DNA of 5,463 nt from Zoogloeaceae bacterium (GTDB lineage: Bacteria > Pseudomonadota > Gammaproteobacteria > Burkholderiales > Rhodocyclaceae): assembly GCA_031290535.1 (NCBI GenBank), contig JAITNI010000017.1:1-5463 (forward strand), in the 5' to 3' direction. How positions within the stretch are numbered: position 1 is the stretch's first letter; each line of letters opens with the position of its first letter. The notes beneath the pieces are model-generated. The model saw only the letters and a list, made by a program, of their open reading frames with translations. It was not told the origin of the DNA and did not search any database. A program made the position numbers and the translations under genes. Shown one piece after another: positions 1-5,136 of this stretch.

Positions 1-347
1 GACCAGATCACGCCGTATAACGGGCTTTTATCCTTGTCGTAACTCCATAAGTACTCTTCACCTTTATACGGTCGAATTCCAAACAAGAAGTAATTGTCAC
101 CGTCCTTAGAACTTAACACACTACGATACCCATCTCCTCTGTTGCAAGCGATCGTTTGCGCGTATCTTTTGACCGTATCCAACACAGCCTGCTTTAAGGT
201 CTTTTCGTCAACCCCAGACTTGAAAAATTTAATGCTGTTCTGATTCGCCCCCGTTTGAAACCATTCGCCAGACTCTGTTTCCGCCTGAAGGGAAAAAGAC
301 AGCAGAGATGCGATGATGAACGTAAAAATGCAGACCGGTTTTTTCAT
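1..347 (-). CDS. Exported protein of unknown function, 3' end outside the window
   Basis: This is an open frame of 115 codons with no stop, cut by the left edge. It starts at the ATG on complement 347-345, preceded by AGGA at 357-354 with 6 nt spacing. The product opens with a typical Sec signal peptide: MKKPV, a hydrophobic core around residues 6-20 (IFTFIIASLLSFSL), and a likely cut after SLQA near residue 22. The visible mature part is hydrophilic, rich in Lys, Asp, Tyr and Gly, with a single Cys (near residue 72, in TIACNRGDG). It has no further membrane segment and no motif I recognise, so it is probably a periplasmic or secreted protein. Base composition is about 43% GC over 1-240, clearly below the genes to the right, and codons such as TTA, AGA and AGT are used, which hints at a separate origin. 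The open frame and start are solid; the function is unknown. Confidence 0.8.
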   Translation of the reverse strand, partial: MKKPVCIFTFIIASLLSFSLQAETESGEWFQTGANQNSIKFFKSGVDEKTLKQAVLDTVKRYAQTIACNRGDGYRSVLSSKDGDNYFLFGIRPYKGEEYLWSYDKDKSPLYGVIW

Positions 348-370
348 AATAAATCCTCATGTGAGTGAAA

Positions 371-404
371 CACGGGCGGCAGGCATTCGTGCCTGTCGCC
401 CGTG
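371..404 (-). terminator. GC-rich 15-bp hairpin with tetraloop between two minus-strand genes
   Basis: CACGGGCGGCAGGCA (371-385) faces TGCCTGTCGCCCGTG (390-404) across TTCG. All 15 positions pair except one, which is G-U read on the plus strand and A-C read on the minus strand. On the minus strand it lies 66 nt after the stop of the 33-codon gene and 23 nt before the exported-protein start. It could terminate or attenuate the small gene's transcript, although only three T follow it. Alternatively it forms the 5' leader of the exported-protein mRNA: a weak promoter-like pair, TTGAAC (444-439) and AATATT (420-415), would start transcription close to its edge. The stem is certain; the role is inferred. 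Confidence 0.5.
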
Positions 405-470
405 AAACTGAACAAATATTTTCTGTCCTACAGACAGCGTTCAAAATCCAGGTTGGTTTTCGGCAAATAC

Positions 471-572
471 CTACTTGCTCTTGGCGGGCGGCGGTGGCGG
501 ATTGTTGCCTCGCCCCGGCCCGGAAGGATTAGGGGTCTTGCTCGGCCAATTCGGATTCTGGGCATTGCTCAT
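471..572 (-). CDS. 33-residue Asn/Pro/Gly-rich small protein
   Basis: This short gene starts at ATG on complement 572-570 and stops at TAG on 473-471. AGGAG at 585-581 sits 8 nt upstream, ideal spacing. The nearby out-of-frame ATG at 579-577 is only 1 nt from that site and can be dismissed. The product begins MSNAQNPNWPSKTPNPSG, continues with PGRGNN, then five prolines, and ends AKSK. It is hydrophilic and basic, with no hydrophobic segment and no Cys, so it is neither a membrane peptide toxin nor a lipoprotein. One Trp sits in NPNWPSKT, and the two NP-containing blocks look like an imperfect repeat. A good sigma-70 promoter precedes it (604-632). It is divergent from the XRE regulator gene, with candidate operators between the two. 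I cannot name a family; the expression signals make a real gene likely, and the function is unknown. Confidence 0.72.
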   Translation of the reverse strand: MSNAQNPNWPSKTPNPSGPGRGNNPPPPPAKSK

Positions 573-603
573 TTTGCATACTCCTTTTGTAAAAAGAGCG
601 GCT

Positions 604-632
604 ACGTTACAACTCAAAAGGTTGTTTGTCAA
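604..632 (-). promoter_or_regulatory. Sigma-70-type promoter of the 33-codon gene
   Basis: On the minus strand a perfect TTGACA lies at 632-627, followed by a 17-nt spacer and TAACGT at 609-604. The latter keeps the first, second and last bases of the -10 consensus. Transcription would start near 597, giving a leader of about 25 nt with the AGGAG site inside it. The spacer contains an ACAAC/GTTGT inverted repeat, so a regulator bound there would block the polymerase. Confidence 0.6.
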
Positions 633-681
633 CTTCAAAAGCCCTTCATGTCCGCAAGTCGATGTTCAACCATACAGGTTG
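609..681. promoter_or_regulatory. Candidate XRE operators between the divergent genes
   Basis: Two inverted repeats with the same GTTG/CAAC theme lie between the small gene and the XRE gene. One is ACAAC (609-613) with GTTGT (621-625), 7 nt apart, inside the small gene's promoter. The other is CAACC (667-671) with GGTTG (677-681), 5 nt apart, just before the XRE ribosome binding site. A GTTG/CAAC pair at 621-624 and 630-633 overlaps the first. The 9-mer AGGTTGTTT occurs at 619-627 and again at 676-684. XRE repressors usually bind such dyads beside their own gene; binding here is inferred. Confidence 0.4.
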
Positions 682-695
682 TTTTGGAGGGCATC

Positions 696-1043
696 ATGCG
701 GAAGACTGACCTGAAAAATCTGGCGGACACGGTGGGCTGCGCCATCGCGAGACAGCGCGTCCGAAGCGGATTGACGCAGGAAGAAGTGGCCGAACGGCTG
801 GGCGTGGGCAACGAGGCGGTATCGCGCATTGAACGGGGCGTTGTGATGCCCAATATTGCCCGTCTCGTGGAATTCGCCACGATTTTCGACTGCGACGCAG
901 CAGAATTGCTGACCGAAAGCAGCCCGCGCCCGGACGATCAAGCGAACCGAATCCGGCGTTTACTGGCATCCCTTGCTTCTGATGACCGGGCGCTGTTGAT
1001 GGAATGGATGGAACGTCTGGTAGAACGTTTGCAACGGGCATGA
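696..1043 (+). CDS. XRE-family helix-turn-helix transcriptional regulator
   Basis: This 115-residue cytoplasmic DNA-binding protein starts at the ATG on 696, with GGAGG at 686-690 and 5 nt spacing. The frame stays open upstream to 402, but that stretch overlaps the oppositely oriented small gene and has no comparable ribosome site. Residues 13-72 form a standard XRE/Cro-CI domain. LTQEEVAERLGV (26-37) carries the helix-turn and GNEAVSRIERG (38-48) the recognition helix, followed by PNIARLVEFATIFDCDAAELL. After a Pro/Asp linker, residues 80-115 form a charged amphipathic helix region (DRALLMEWMERLVERL), probably for dimerisation. There is no peptidase or ligand-binding domain, so it may act as a simple repressor. 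The most obvious targets are its own promoter and the divergent 33-codon gene. It ends 114 bp before the toxin-antitoxin operon, which appears to have its own promoter. Confidence 0.88.
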   Translation: MRKTDLKNLADTVGCAIARQRVRSGLTQEEVAERLGVGNEAVSRIERGVVMPNIARLVEFATIFDCDAAELLTESSPRPDDQANRIRRLLASLASDDRALLMEWMERLVERLQRA

Positions 1044-1055
1044 TGTTACAACAGG

Positions 1056-1087
1056 CGTAGGCCGGGTTAGCGCAGCGTAACCCAACA
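1056..1087. repeat. REP-like dispersed palindrome
   Basis: The core GGGTTA (1064-1069) ... TAACCC (1078-1083) encloses GCGCAGCG, flanked by CGTAGGCC and AACA. Short extragenic palindromes of this look, with GGGTTA/TAACCC arms around GCGCAGCG and a CGTAGG edge, recur in many gamma- and betaproteobacterial genomes. That is recalled knowledge and was not searched. The 6-mer AACAGG occurs on both sides (1050-1055 and 1084-1089). The element separates the XRE gene from the toxin-antitoxin operon and could end the XRE transcript, but no T-tract follows. Confidence 0.5.
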
Positions 1088-1107
1088 GGTCTGCCTTGCC
1101 GGAACAA

Positions 1108-1128
1108 CACATAAACATGTGCTACTAT
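1108..1128 (+). promoter_or_regulatory. Extended -10 promoter with overlapping operator for the toxin-antitoxin operon
   Basis: TGC at 1120-1122 followed by TACTAT at 1123-1128 fits an extended -10 element; I see no good -35 at the right distance. Overlapping its upstream edge is a perfect dyad, CACAT (1108-1112) and ATGTG (1117-1121), with a 4-nt spacer. Ribbon-helix-helix antitoxins normally bind such short dyads and repress their own operon. Autoregulation here is inferred from position. Confidence 0.45.
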
Positions 1129-1157
1129 TGAACAAACTTTACCAGAAGGACATCCTC

Positions 1158-1508
1158 ATGTCTCACTCCACAGTCAATTTCACCGGATCGGTTGACCGCG
1201 ATCTGCTGAAACGGGCCAAGGTGGTTGCCGCCCAGATGGAGACCTCCCTCAATGCCCTGTTCAATGCCCAGTTGCGCGATCTCGTCGAAACCTTTGAGCA
1301 CGGGAACACGCAAAAAAATTCCAATTACGCTACCCTGCTCGCCTTTTCCCTTGGCAAGCTGGACGATCACGCCACACTTGATGCCTTGGGAATGGATAGC
1401 GAAGAAGACCTGTTTTTGCTCATGGCCCAAGCGCATCTTCCCATGCCAAGACTGCCACAGGCAGAAACCGGACGCATGGTCGCCGCGCTCAGCGCACTGA
1501 TGCAGTAG
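1158..1508 (+). CDS. Antitoxin: ribbon-helix-helix N-terminus with UPF0175-like C-terminus
   Basis: This 116-residue protein is the first gene of a toxin-antitoxin operon. The start at 1158 has AGGA at 1147-1150 with 7 nt spacing; an in-frame ATG at 1119 overlaps the promoter and has no ribosome site. Residues 4-9 (STVNFT) look like the DNA-binding beta strand. Residues 13-26 and 30-46 form the two helices of a MetJ/Arc-type fold (VDRDLLKRAKVVAAQ, then TSLNALFNAQLRDLVETF). After a polar linker (HGNTQKNSN), residues 57-99 read LLAFSLGKLDDHATLDALGM and EEDLFLLMAQAHLPMPR. This resembles the short helical UPF0175 family, whose members often sit beside PIN nucleases. By family analogy the N-terminus would bind the operator and the C-terminus would mask the toxin. 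The toxin gene starts 2 bases after the stop. The UPF0175 link rests on pattern resemblance only. Confidence 0.75.
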   Translation: MSHSTVNFTGSVDRDLLKRAKVVAAQMETSLNALFNAQLRDLVETFEHGNTQKNSNYATLLAFSLGKLDDHATLDALGMDSEEDLFLLMAQAHLPMPRLPQAETGRMVAALSALMQ

Positions 1509-1510
1509 CG

Positions 1511-2038
1511 ATGCCGCCAACCCTTCTGCCCGATTCCGGGCCGCTGATTACGCTGGCCTATGCCAGGCGACTTGATTTGCTGTTGCGTCCCGGTTGGCCG
1601 TTGCAGGTTGTGGACATGGTATTGCATGAAGTCACCCGCAAAAAAACGCCCAATGGCGACGCAATTGCAGACTTTGTGACGCAACACCAGATTCCTGTGA
1701 TTGAAACCGCCGCTTTCAGGCATTACCACGAACGCATGGAAGCCGCAAAAACAGGCGCGACAGTCCCCAACAAAAAAGGGCTGGGCGAACTCGCCTTGCA
1801 GGAAGTCATCCACCAGCTTGTCCTTGCCGAACCCTCACAGGCAGCGGTACTTCTATTTGAAGATCACAAAATTGCCAGTACACATTTCTGTTTGCCAGAA
1901 AGTACGCTGCGCGTCACCACACACGCTTTTCTGCTGACGCTGGAAGAAAAAGGATGGATTGATTCCGCAGCGGAAATTGAACGCGCTGCAATCCAGGCTG
2001 GGCGGCTGTTCTCGCAACTGAAGAAAGGCAATTGGTAA
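1511..2038 (+). CDS. PIN-domain ribonuclease toxin (VapC/DUF3368-like)
   Basis: This 175-residue protein is predicted to be a metal-dependent RNase that cuts cellular RNA when not held by its antitoxin. The PIN signature is complete: LLPDSGPLITLA gives the first Asp (D8), VLHEV gives E40, GLGELALQEV gives E93, and LLFEDHKIA gives D118 (with E117). The order and spacing fit the four acidic residues that bind Mg or Mn in PIN nucleases. The opening DSGPLI and the GE-A-L motif point to the DUF3368-like branch. The last 50 residues are helical and Lys/Arg-containing. The start is 2 bases after the antitoxin stop and no Shine-Dalgarno site precedes it, so translation is probably coupled to the antitoxin, which keeps toxin output lower. 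All catalytic residues are present, so the toxin looks intact. The actual RNA target is unknown. Confidence 0.82.
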   Translation: MPPTLLPDSGPLITLAYARRLDLLLRPGWPLQVVDMVLHEVTRKKTPNGDAIADFVTQHQIPVIETAAFRHYHERMEAAKTGATVPNKKGLGELALQEVIHQLVLAEPSQAAVLLFEDHKIASTHFCLPESTLRVTTHAFLLTLEEKGWIDSAAEIERAAIQAGRLFSQLKKGNW

Positions 2039-2056
2039 CGCTGTCCCGATTTGAAG

Positions 2057-2095
2057 TCCCGCATGAAGGATGGTAGCCTTCAAGGATGGACGGGA
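2057..2095. other. Nested inverted repeat between the toxin and the FMN protein gene
   Basis: An inner 6-bp stem, TGAAGG (2064-2069) with CCTTCA (2077-2082), sits inside an outer TCCCG (2057-2061) and CGGGA (2091-2095). It lies 18 nt after the toxin stop and 38 nt before the next start. No T-run follows on the plus strand (AAAAC comes next), so it is a weak candidate for a terminator. It could instead be a leader structure of the downstream gene. Confidence 0.3.
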
Positions 2096-2133
2096 AAAAC
2101 ACAACAATCCGCCATTTTGTCGAGGAAAAAATC

Positions 2134-3777
2134 ATGCATTGGCTGGCGTCGCGTTATCAATCCAAAATCCTGCGTTTTGCCGTGTGGTGGGCGGTCATGG
2201 TCTATGCGGCGTTTTATCTGCTCGCCCGACTGTTCTCCTGGAATGTTCTGGATTATTTCATGGCGGATAGTCTCCAGACGGATATTTTTGTCTGGGCGGT
2301 GTTTTTGAGTCTGGTGGGGCTGTATGATGTCCTGCAACATCGGCACAGCATCCTGCGAAATTACCCGATCATTGGGCATTTTCGCTATCTGTTTGAGGCC
2401 GTGCGCCCGGAAATCCGGCAATATTTGCTGGAAGGGGAGGAAGAATCCGTGCCTTTTTCGCGCGCGCAGCGCACGCTGGTGTATCAACGCGCCAAAAACC
2501 TGAATGCCGACCGGCCTTTTGGCAGTATTCTGGATGTATACGCCATCGGCCATGAATTCATCAGCCATTCGCTGACGCCTGTGCCCCAAAACCATCCCGA
2601 AACCTTTCGCATCGCCATCGGCAACGCGCAATGCGGGCAGCCTTATTCCGCCTCGATTCTGAACATTTCCGCCATGAGTTTTGGTTCCCTGAGTCCGAAC
2701 GCCATTCGCGCCCTGAATGCCGGGGCGAAGCAGGGCGGGTTTTATCACGATACCGGCGAAGGCAGCATCAGCCCGTATCATCTGGAACATGGCGGCGATC
2801 TGGTGTGGGAACTCGGCAGCGGCTATTTTGGTTGCCGCGCCGAAAATGGCCAGTTTGACCCCGCCCGTTTTGTGGAACGCGCCGCGCTCCCCAATGTCAA
2901 AATGATCGAAATCAAACTCAGTCAGGGAGCCAAACCCGGACACGGCGGCATTTTGCCCAAGGAAAAAATCACGCCCTTGATCGCCGCAGTCCGGGGCGTG
3001 CCGATGGGACAGGATTGCCTCTCGCCTTCGGCCCATACCGCCTTCCATACGCCGTTGGAATTAATGGGCTTCGTTCAGGATTTGCGCGCCCTGTCCGGGG
3101 GCAAACCGGTGGGTTTCAAGCTGTGCATTGGTCGCCCGACGGAATTCATGGCCATCGTCAAGGCCATGCGGCAACTGGAAATTTACCCTGATTTCATCGT
3201 GGTGGACGGTTCGGAAGGCGGCACGGGCGCCGCGCCGGTGGAATTCTCCGATCACCTCGGAATGCCCCTGCGCGAAGGGCTGCTGCTGGTGCATAACACG
3301 CTGGTGGGCGCGGGCGTCCGCGAGCACGTCAAGATTGGCGCGTCCGGGAAAATCGTTTCCGCCTTCGATATTGCCCGCACGCTGGCGCTGGGCGCGGACT
3401 GGGTCAATTCCGGGCGCGGCTTTCTGTTTGCGCTGGGCTGCGTGCAGTCGCAAAGCTGCCACACCAACAAATGCCCGACCGGCGTAGCCACACAGGACGA
3501 AAAGCGGCAAAAGGCGCTGATCGTCAGCGACAAGACCGAACGGGTTTTCCGTTTTCACCGCAATACCCTGGCGAGTCTGGCCGAAATGATCGCCGCCGCT
3601 GGCTTGCGGCATCCCGCCGGAATCCGACCCGCACATCTGGTGGTGCGCGTCAGCGAACTGGAAGTGCAAACCTACGCGGAGCGTTACGCCTTTCTGGCAG
3701 CGAACGCACTCATTAATGAAAGTGCCGTTCCCCTCTATCAAAAAATCTGGAATCAGGCGAATGCCGAGGCTTTTTAA
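2134..3777 (+). CDS. Membrane-anchored FMN-binding glutamate synthase domain protein
   Basis: This 547-residue protein belongs to the stand-alone GltB central/FMN-domain family (COG0069). The start at 2134 has GAGGA at 2122-2126, 7 nt away; an in-frame ATG at 2086 lacks a ribosome site. Two hydrophobic segments, about residues 12-31 and 50-64, anchor the N-terminus. They are followed by a conserved juxtamembrane block (HSILRNYPIIGHFRYLFE) and PFSRAQRTLVYQRAKN. The FMN barrel shows SAMSFGSLS (179-187), KPGHGGILP (267-275) and SEGGTGAAP (360-368). C436, C442 and C447 (C-x5-C-x4-C, ending CPTGVATQ) match the [3Fe-4S] ligand spacing of glutamate synthase. There is no N-terminal glutaminase domain and no NADPH-oxidising GltD-type gene nearby, so it is not a complete glutamate synthase. 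It may use ammonia or another amine, or do different redox chemistry. Electron donor and substrate are unknown. A weak hairpin (CATGC-ATG-GCATG, 3798-3810, then ATTTT) may end its transcript. Confidence 0.88.
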   Translation: MHWLASRYQSKILRFAVWWAVMVYAAFYLLARLFSWNVLDYFMADSLQTDIFVWAVFLSLVGLYDVLQHRHSILRNYPIIGHFRYLFEAVRPEIRQYLLEGEEESVPFSRAQRTLVYQRAKNLNADRPFGSILDVYAIGHEFISHSLTPVPQNHPETFRIAIGNAQCGQPYSASILNISAMSFGSLSPNAIRALNAGAKQGGFYHDTGEGSISPYHLEHGGDLVWELGSGYFGCRAENGQFDPARFVERAALPNVKMIEIKLSQGAKPGHGGILPKEKITPLIAAVRGVPMGQDCLSPSAHTAFHTPLELMGFVQDLRALSGGKPVGFKLCIGRPTEFMAIVKAMRQLEIYPDFIVVDGSEGGTGAAPVEFSDHLGMPLREGLLLVHNTLVGAGVREHVKIGASGKIVSAFDIARTLALGADWVNSGRGFLFALGCVQSQSCHTNKCPTGVATQDEKRQKALIVSDKTERVFRFHRNTLASLAEMIAAAGLRHPAGIRPAHLVVRVSELEVQTYAERYAFLAANALINESAVPLYQKIWNQANAEAF

Positions 3778-3813
3778 GCGTCCTGCACAGCGAATCACAT
3801 GCATGGCATGATT

Positions 3814-3841
3814 TTGTCTGAAACGAACCGCCCTGTAAAAT
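3814..3841 (+). promoter_or_regulatory. Candidate promoter of the M14 carboxypeptidase gene
   Basis: TTGTCT at 3814-3819 matches 4 of 6 bases of the -35 consensus. TAAAAT at 3836-3841 matches 5 of 6 of the -10 consensus, with a 16-nt spacer. Transcription would start near 3848, leaving a leader of about 130 nt that contains the whole palindromic repeat at 3884-3950. No better pair is visible in this gap. Confidence 0.4.
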
Positions 3842-3883
3842 CGGATCGTTCTACCAAAGAAAGGTCTGAACAAGTAGAATTTT

Positions 3884-3950
3884 GTCATTCCTGTGCAAGC
3901 AGGAATCTCGCTTTTTCAACAACTTATGGATGCCCGTGCGCGGGCATGAC
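3884..3950. repeat. 67-bp dispersed palindromic element (GTCATTCC type)
   Basis: The element begins GTCATTCC and ends GCATGAC, so its ends are inverted (GTCAT and ATGAC). It contains two hairpins: ATTCCTG (3887-3893) with CAGGAAT (3900-3906), and ATGCCCG (3930-3936) with CGGGCAT (3941-3947). A CGCTTTTTCAACAACTTATG linker joins them. Non-coding elements with this GTCATTCC-hairpin / TTTTTCAAC / hairpin-ATGAC plan are widespread in beta- and gammaproteobacteria and resemble the neisserial dRS3-type repeats; that is recalled, not searched. The frame of the next gene runs open through it, giving a false upstream ATG at 3882. In mRNA it would fold into two stems in the leader. Confidence 0.7.
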
Positions 3951-3980
3951 GATTATTCAGAGGTTCCCGAAGGGGGTTTG

Positions 3981-4889
3981 ATGTCGCTTGCCAATCACTC
4001 GTTTCGTCCGCCCGGATGGTTTGTGGTCGCTTTTCTCATGGTCGCTGGCGTGCTGCCCGCCCACGCTACGCCTGCCGCAGAGACTATTGCCTGGTGTGAA
4101 CAGTTGGGAAAACGCCTGAAGAGCGTGGAGCCAAAATCCTGTCAGACAAAAGCGTTTGCAGCAGGCAAAATCCGTTCCGTGCAAGGATTGCCCCTGATGG
4201 TCATGGAGGTTTCCGCCAAACCCACGCGCGGCGTCAACGCCACTCAAAACCCTGCGGCGCGCCCCGTGCGAATTTTGCTCGTCGGCGGCATTCACGGAGA
4301 CGAACTGACTTCGGTTTCCATCGTCTTTCGCTGGTTGAATTTTTTGCAAGAACCCAACGCCAGAACGCACCATTGGCGCATCGCCCCACTGGCCAATCCC
4401 GATGGCCTGCTGGCGGAGCCTTCCCGGCGCACCAACGGCAACGGCGTGGATTTGAACCGCAATTTTCCCACGCCGGACTGGCGTGCCGACGCGCTCCCCT
4501 ACTGGAAACGCCGCACCCAGAGCGACCCGCGTCGCTTTCCCGGCAAAGCGCCGATGTCGGAACCGGAAACCCAATGGCTCTTCAACGAGATCGAGCATTT
4601 CAAGCCGGATGTCATTGTTTCCATTCACGCCCCGTATGGCGTCCTCGATTATGATGGCCCCGCCGAAGAACCGCCGCACCGTTTCGGTCGCCTGAATCTG
4701 AACCAGTTGGGCGTTTATCCCGGCTCGCTGGGCAATTTTGGTGGCGTCTTCAAAAATATCCCGGTGATTACCATCGAACTCTCCAACGCCACCGCCATGT
4801 CTAGTCCCCGTGAACAGCGCCAAATCTGGGATGACATGCTGGCCTGGATACAAAAACACATTGTGCCCAACACCGCTGCCAGAAAATAA
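3981..4889 (+). CDS. Secreted M14-family zinc carboxypeptidase (MpaA-like)
   Basis: This 302-residue product is predicted to be a periplasmic metallopeptidase. The start at 3981 follows a GGGGG run (3972-3976) by 4 nt. An earlier in-frame ATG (3882) lies at the palindromic repeat and would destroy the signal peptide. Residues 1-29 form a Sec signal (core FVVAFLMVAGVL, cut after PAHA). M14 motifs appear in order: GGIHGDE with zinc ligands H105 and E108, NPDG (139-142), NGNGVDLNRNF with substrate-binding R160, SIHAPYG with the third zinc ligand H216, and TIEL with catalytic E266. C39 and C54 could form a disulfide. The nearest well-known relative is MpaA, which removes diaminopimelate from murein peptides. 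E. coli MpaA is cytoplasmic, so this exported version may instead trim murein or peptides in the periplasm. All catalytic residues are present; the exact substrate is inferred. Confidence 0.87.
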   Translation: MSLANHSFRPPGWFVVAFLMVAGVLPAHATPAAETIAWCEQLGKRLKSVEPKSCQTKAFAAGKIRSVQGLPLMVMEVSAKPTRGVNATQNPAARPVRILLVGGIHGDELTSVSIVFRWLNFLQEPNARTHHWRIAPLANPDGLLAEPSRRTNGNGVDLNRNFPTPDWRADALPYWKRRTQSDPRRFPGKAPMSEPETQWLFNEIEHFKPDVIVSIHAPYGVLDYDGPAEEPPHRFGRLNLNQLGVYPGSLGNFGGVFKNIPVITIELSNATAMSSPREQRQIWDDMLAWIQKHIVPNTAARK

Positions 4890-4985
4890 GGCAAGCGGTT
4901 TTTGGGAACTACGATCTCCCGTCGAAATTTTCCAAGGCGATTGCATGAATGCTCTGTGCGTAAAATTTGCATCGCCGGGGGATCA

Positions 4986-5000
4986 CTCCCCCAAGGGGAG
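4986..5000. repeat. CTCCCC-CAA-GGGGAG hairpin, dispersed-repeat remnant
   Basis: A perfect 6-bp inverted repeat with a 3-nt loop lies 96 bp after the carboxypeptidase stop, followed by AGGAAATTGC. It resembles the CTCTCCCCC-AA-GGGGAGAGG palindromes scattered through many proteobacterial genomes (recalled, not searched). It could slow or end transcription from the upstream gene, but lacks a T-tract. Confidence 0.4.
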
Positions 5001-5136
5001 AGGAAATTGCTGGAGCCGTGCGCTGTTTCCCGTGCCTTTTCCCCCTTGAAAACCTGCGATTGCCCTGCAAAATTTCTGGCGCGGCAAAATCCGATTGCGA
5101 TCTAACGCGTTATCGCCGTCCCCATAATTTTCCGTT

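Noticed and set aside
423..437. CTGTC-CTACA-GACAG hairpin
   Set aside because: Only 5 bp and expected by chance; no T-tract and no clear placement relative to a gene end.
626..654. Plus-strand promoter for the XRE gene from TTGTCA at 626-631
   Set aside because: No acceptable -10 sequence lies 15-19 nt downstream; the match is the mirror of the minus-strand TTGACA box.
609..684. Repeated AGGTTGTTT as a possible CRISPR or iteron array
   Set aside because: Only two short copies, with no regular spacer series; regulatory dyads explain them better.
402..695. Open frame extending the XRE gene 98 codons upstream
   Set aside because: It runs through the hairpin edge and antisense to the 33-codon gene; the strong GGAGG and the XRE domain support the start at 696.
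2080..3048. Long minus-strand open frame of 322 codons
   Set aside because: It lies opposite the FMN protein gene, whose motifs are unmistakable, and its translation has no recognisable domain; it is a shadow of GC-rich codon bias.
3061..3888. Minus-strand open frame of 275 codons
   Set aside because: It is opposite the iron-sulfur end of the FMN protein and begins in the repeat element; treated as a shadow.
3957..4946. Minus-strand open frame of 329 codons
   Set aside because: It is antisense to the M14 carboxypeptidase with its complete catalytic set; no ribosome site or family resemblance.
4902..5105. Small plus-strand frames in the gap before proA
   Set aside because: No Shine-Dalgarno site, starts overlap the previous gene or repeat remnants, and the composition is not protein-like.
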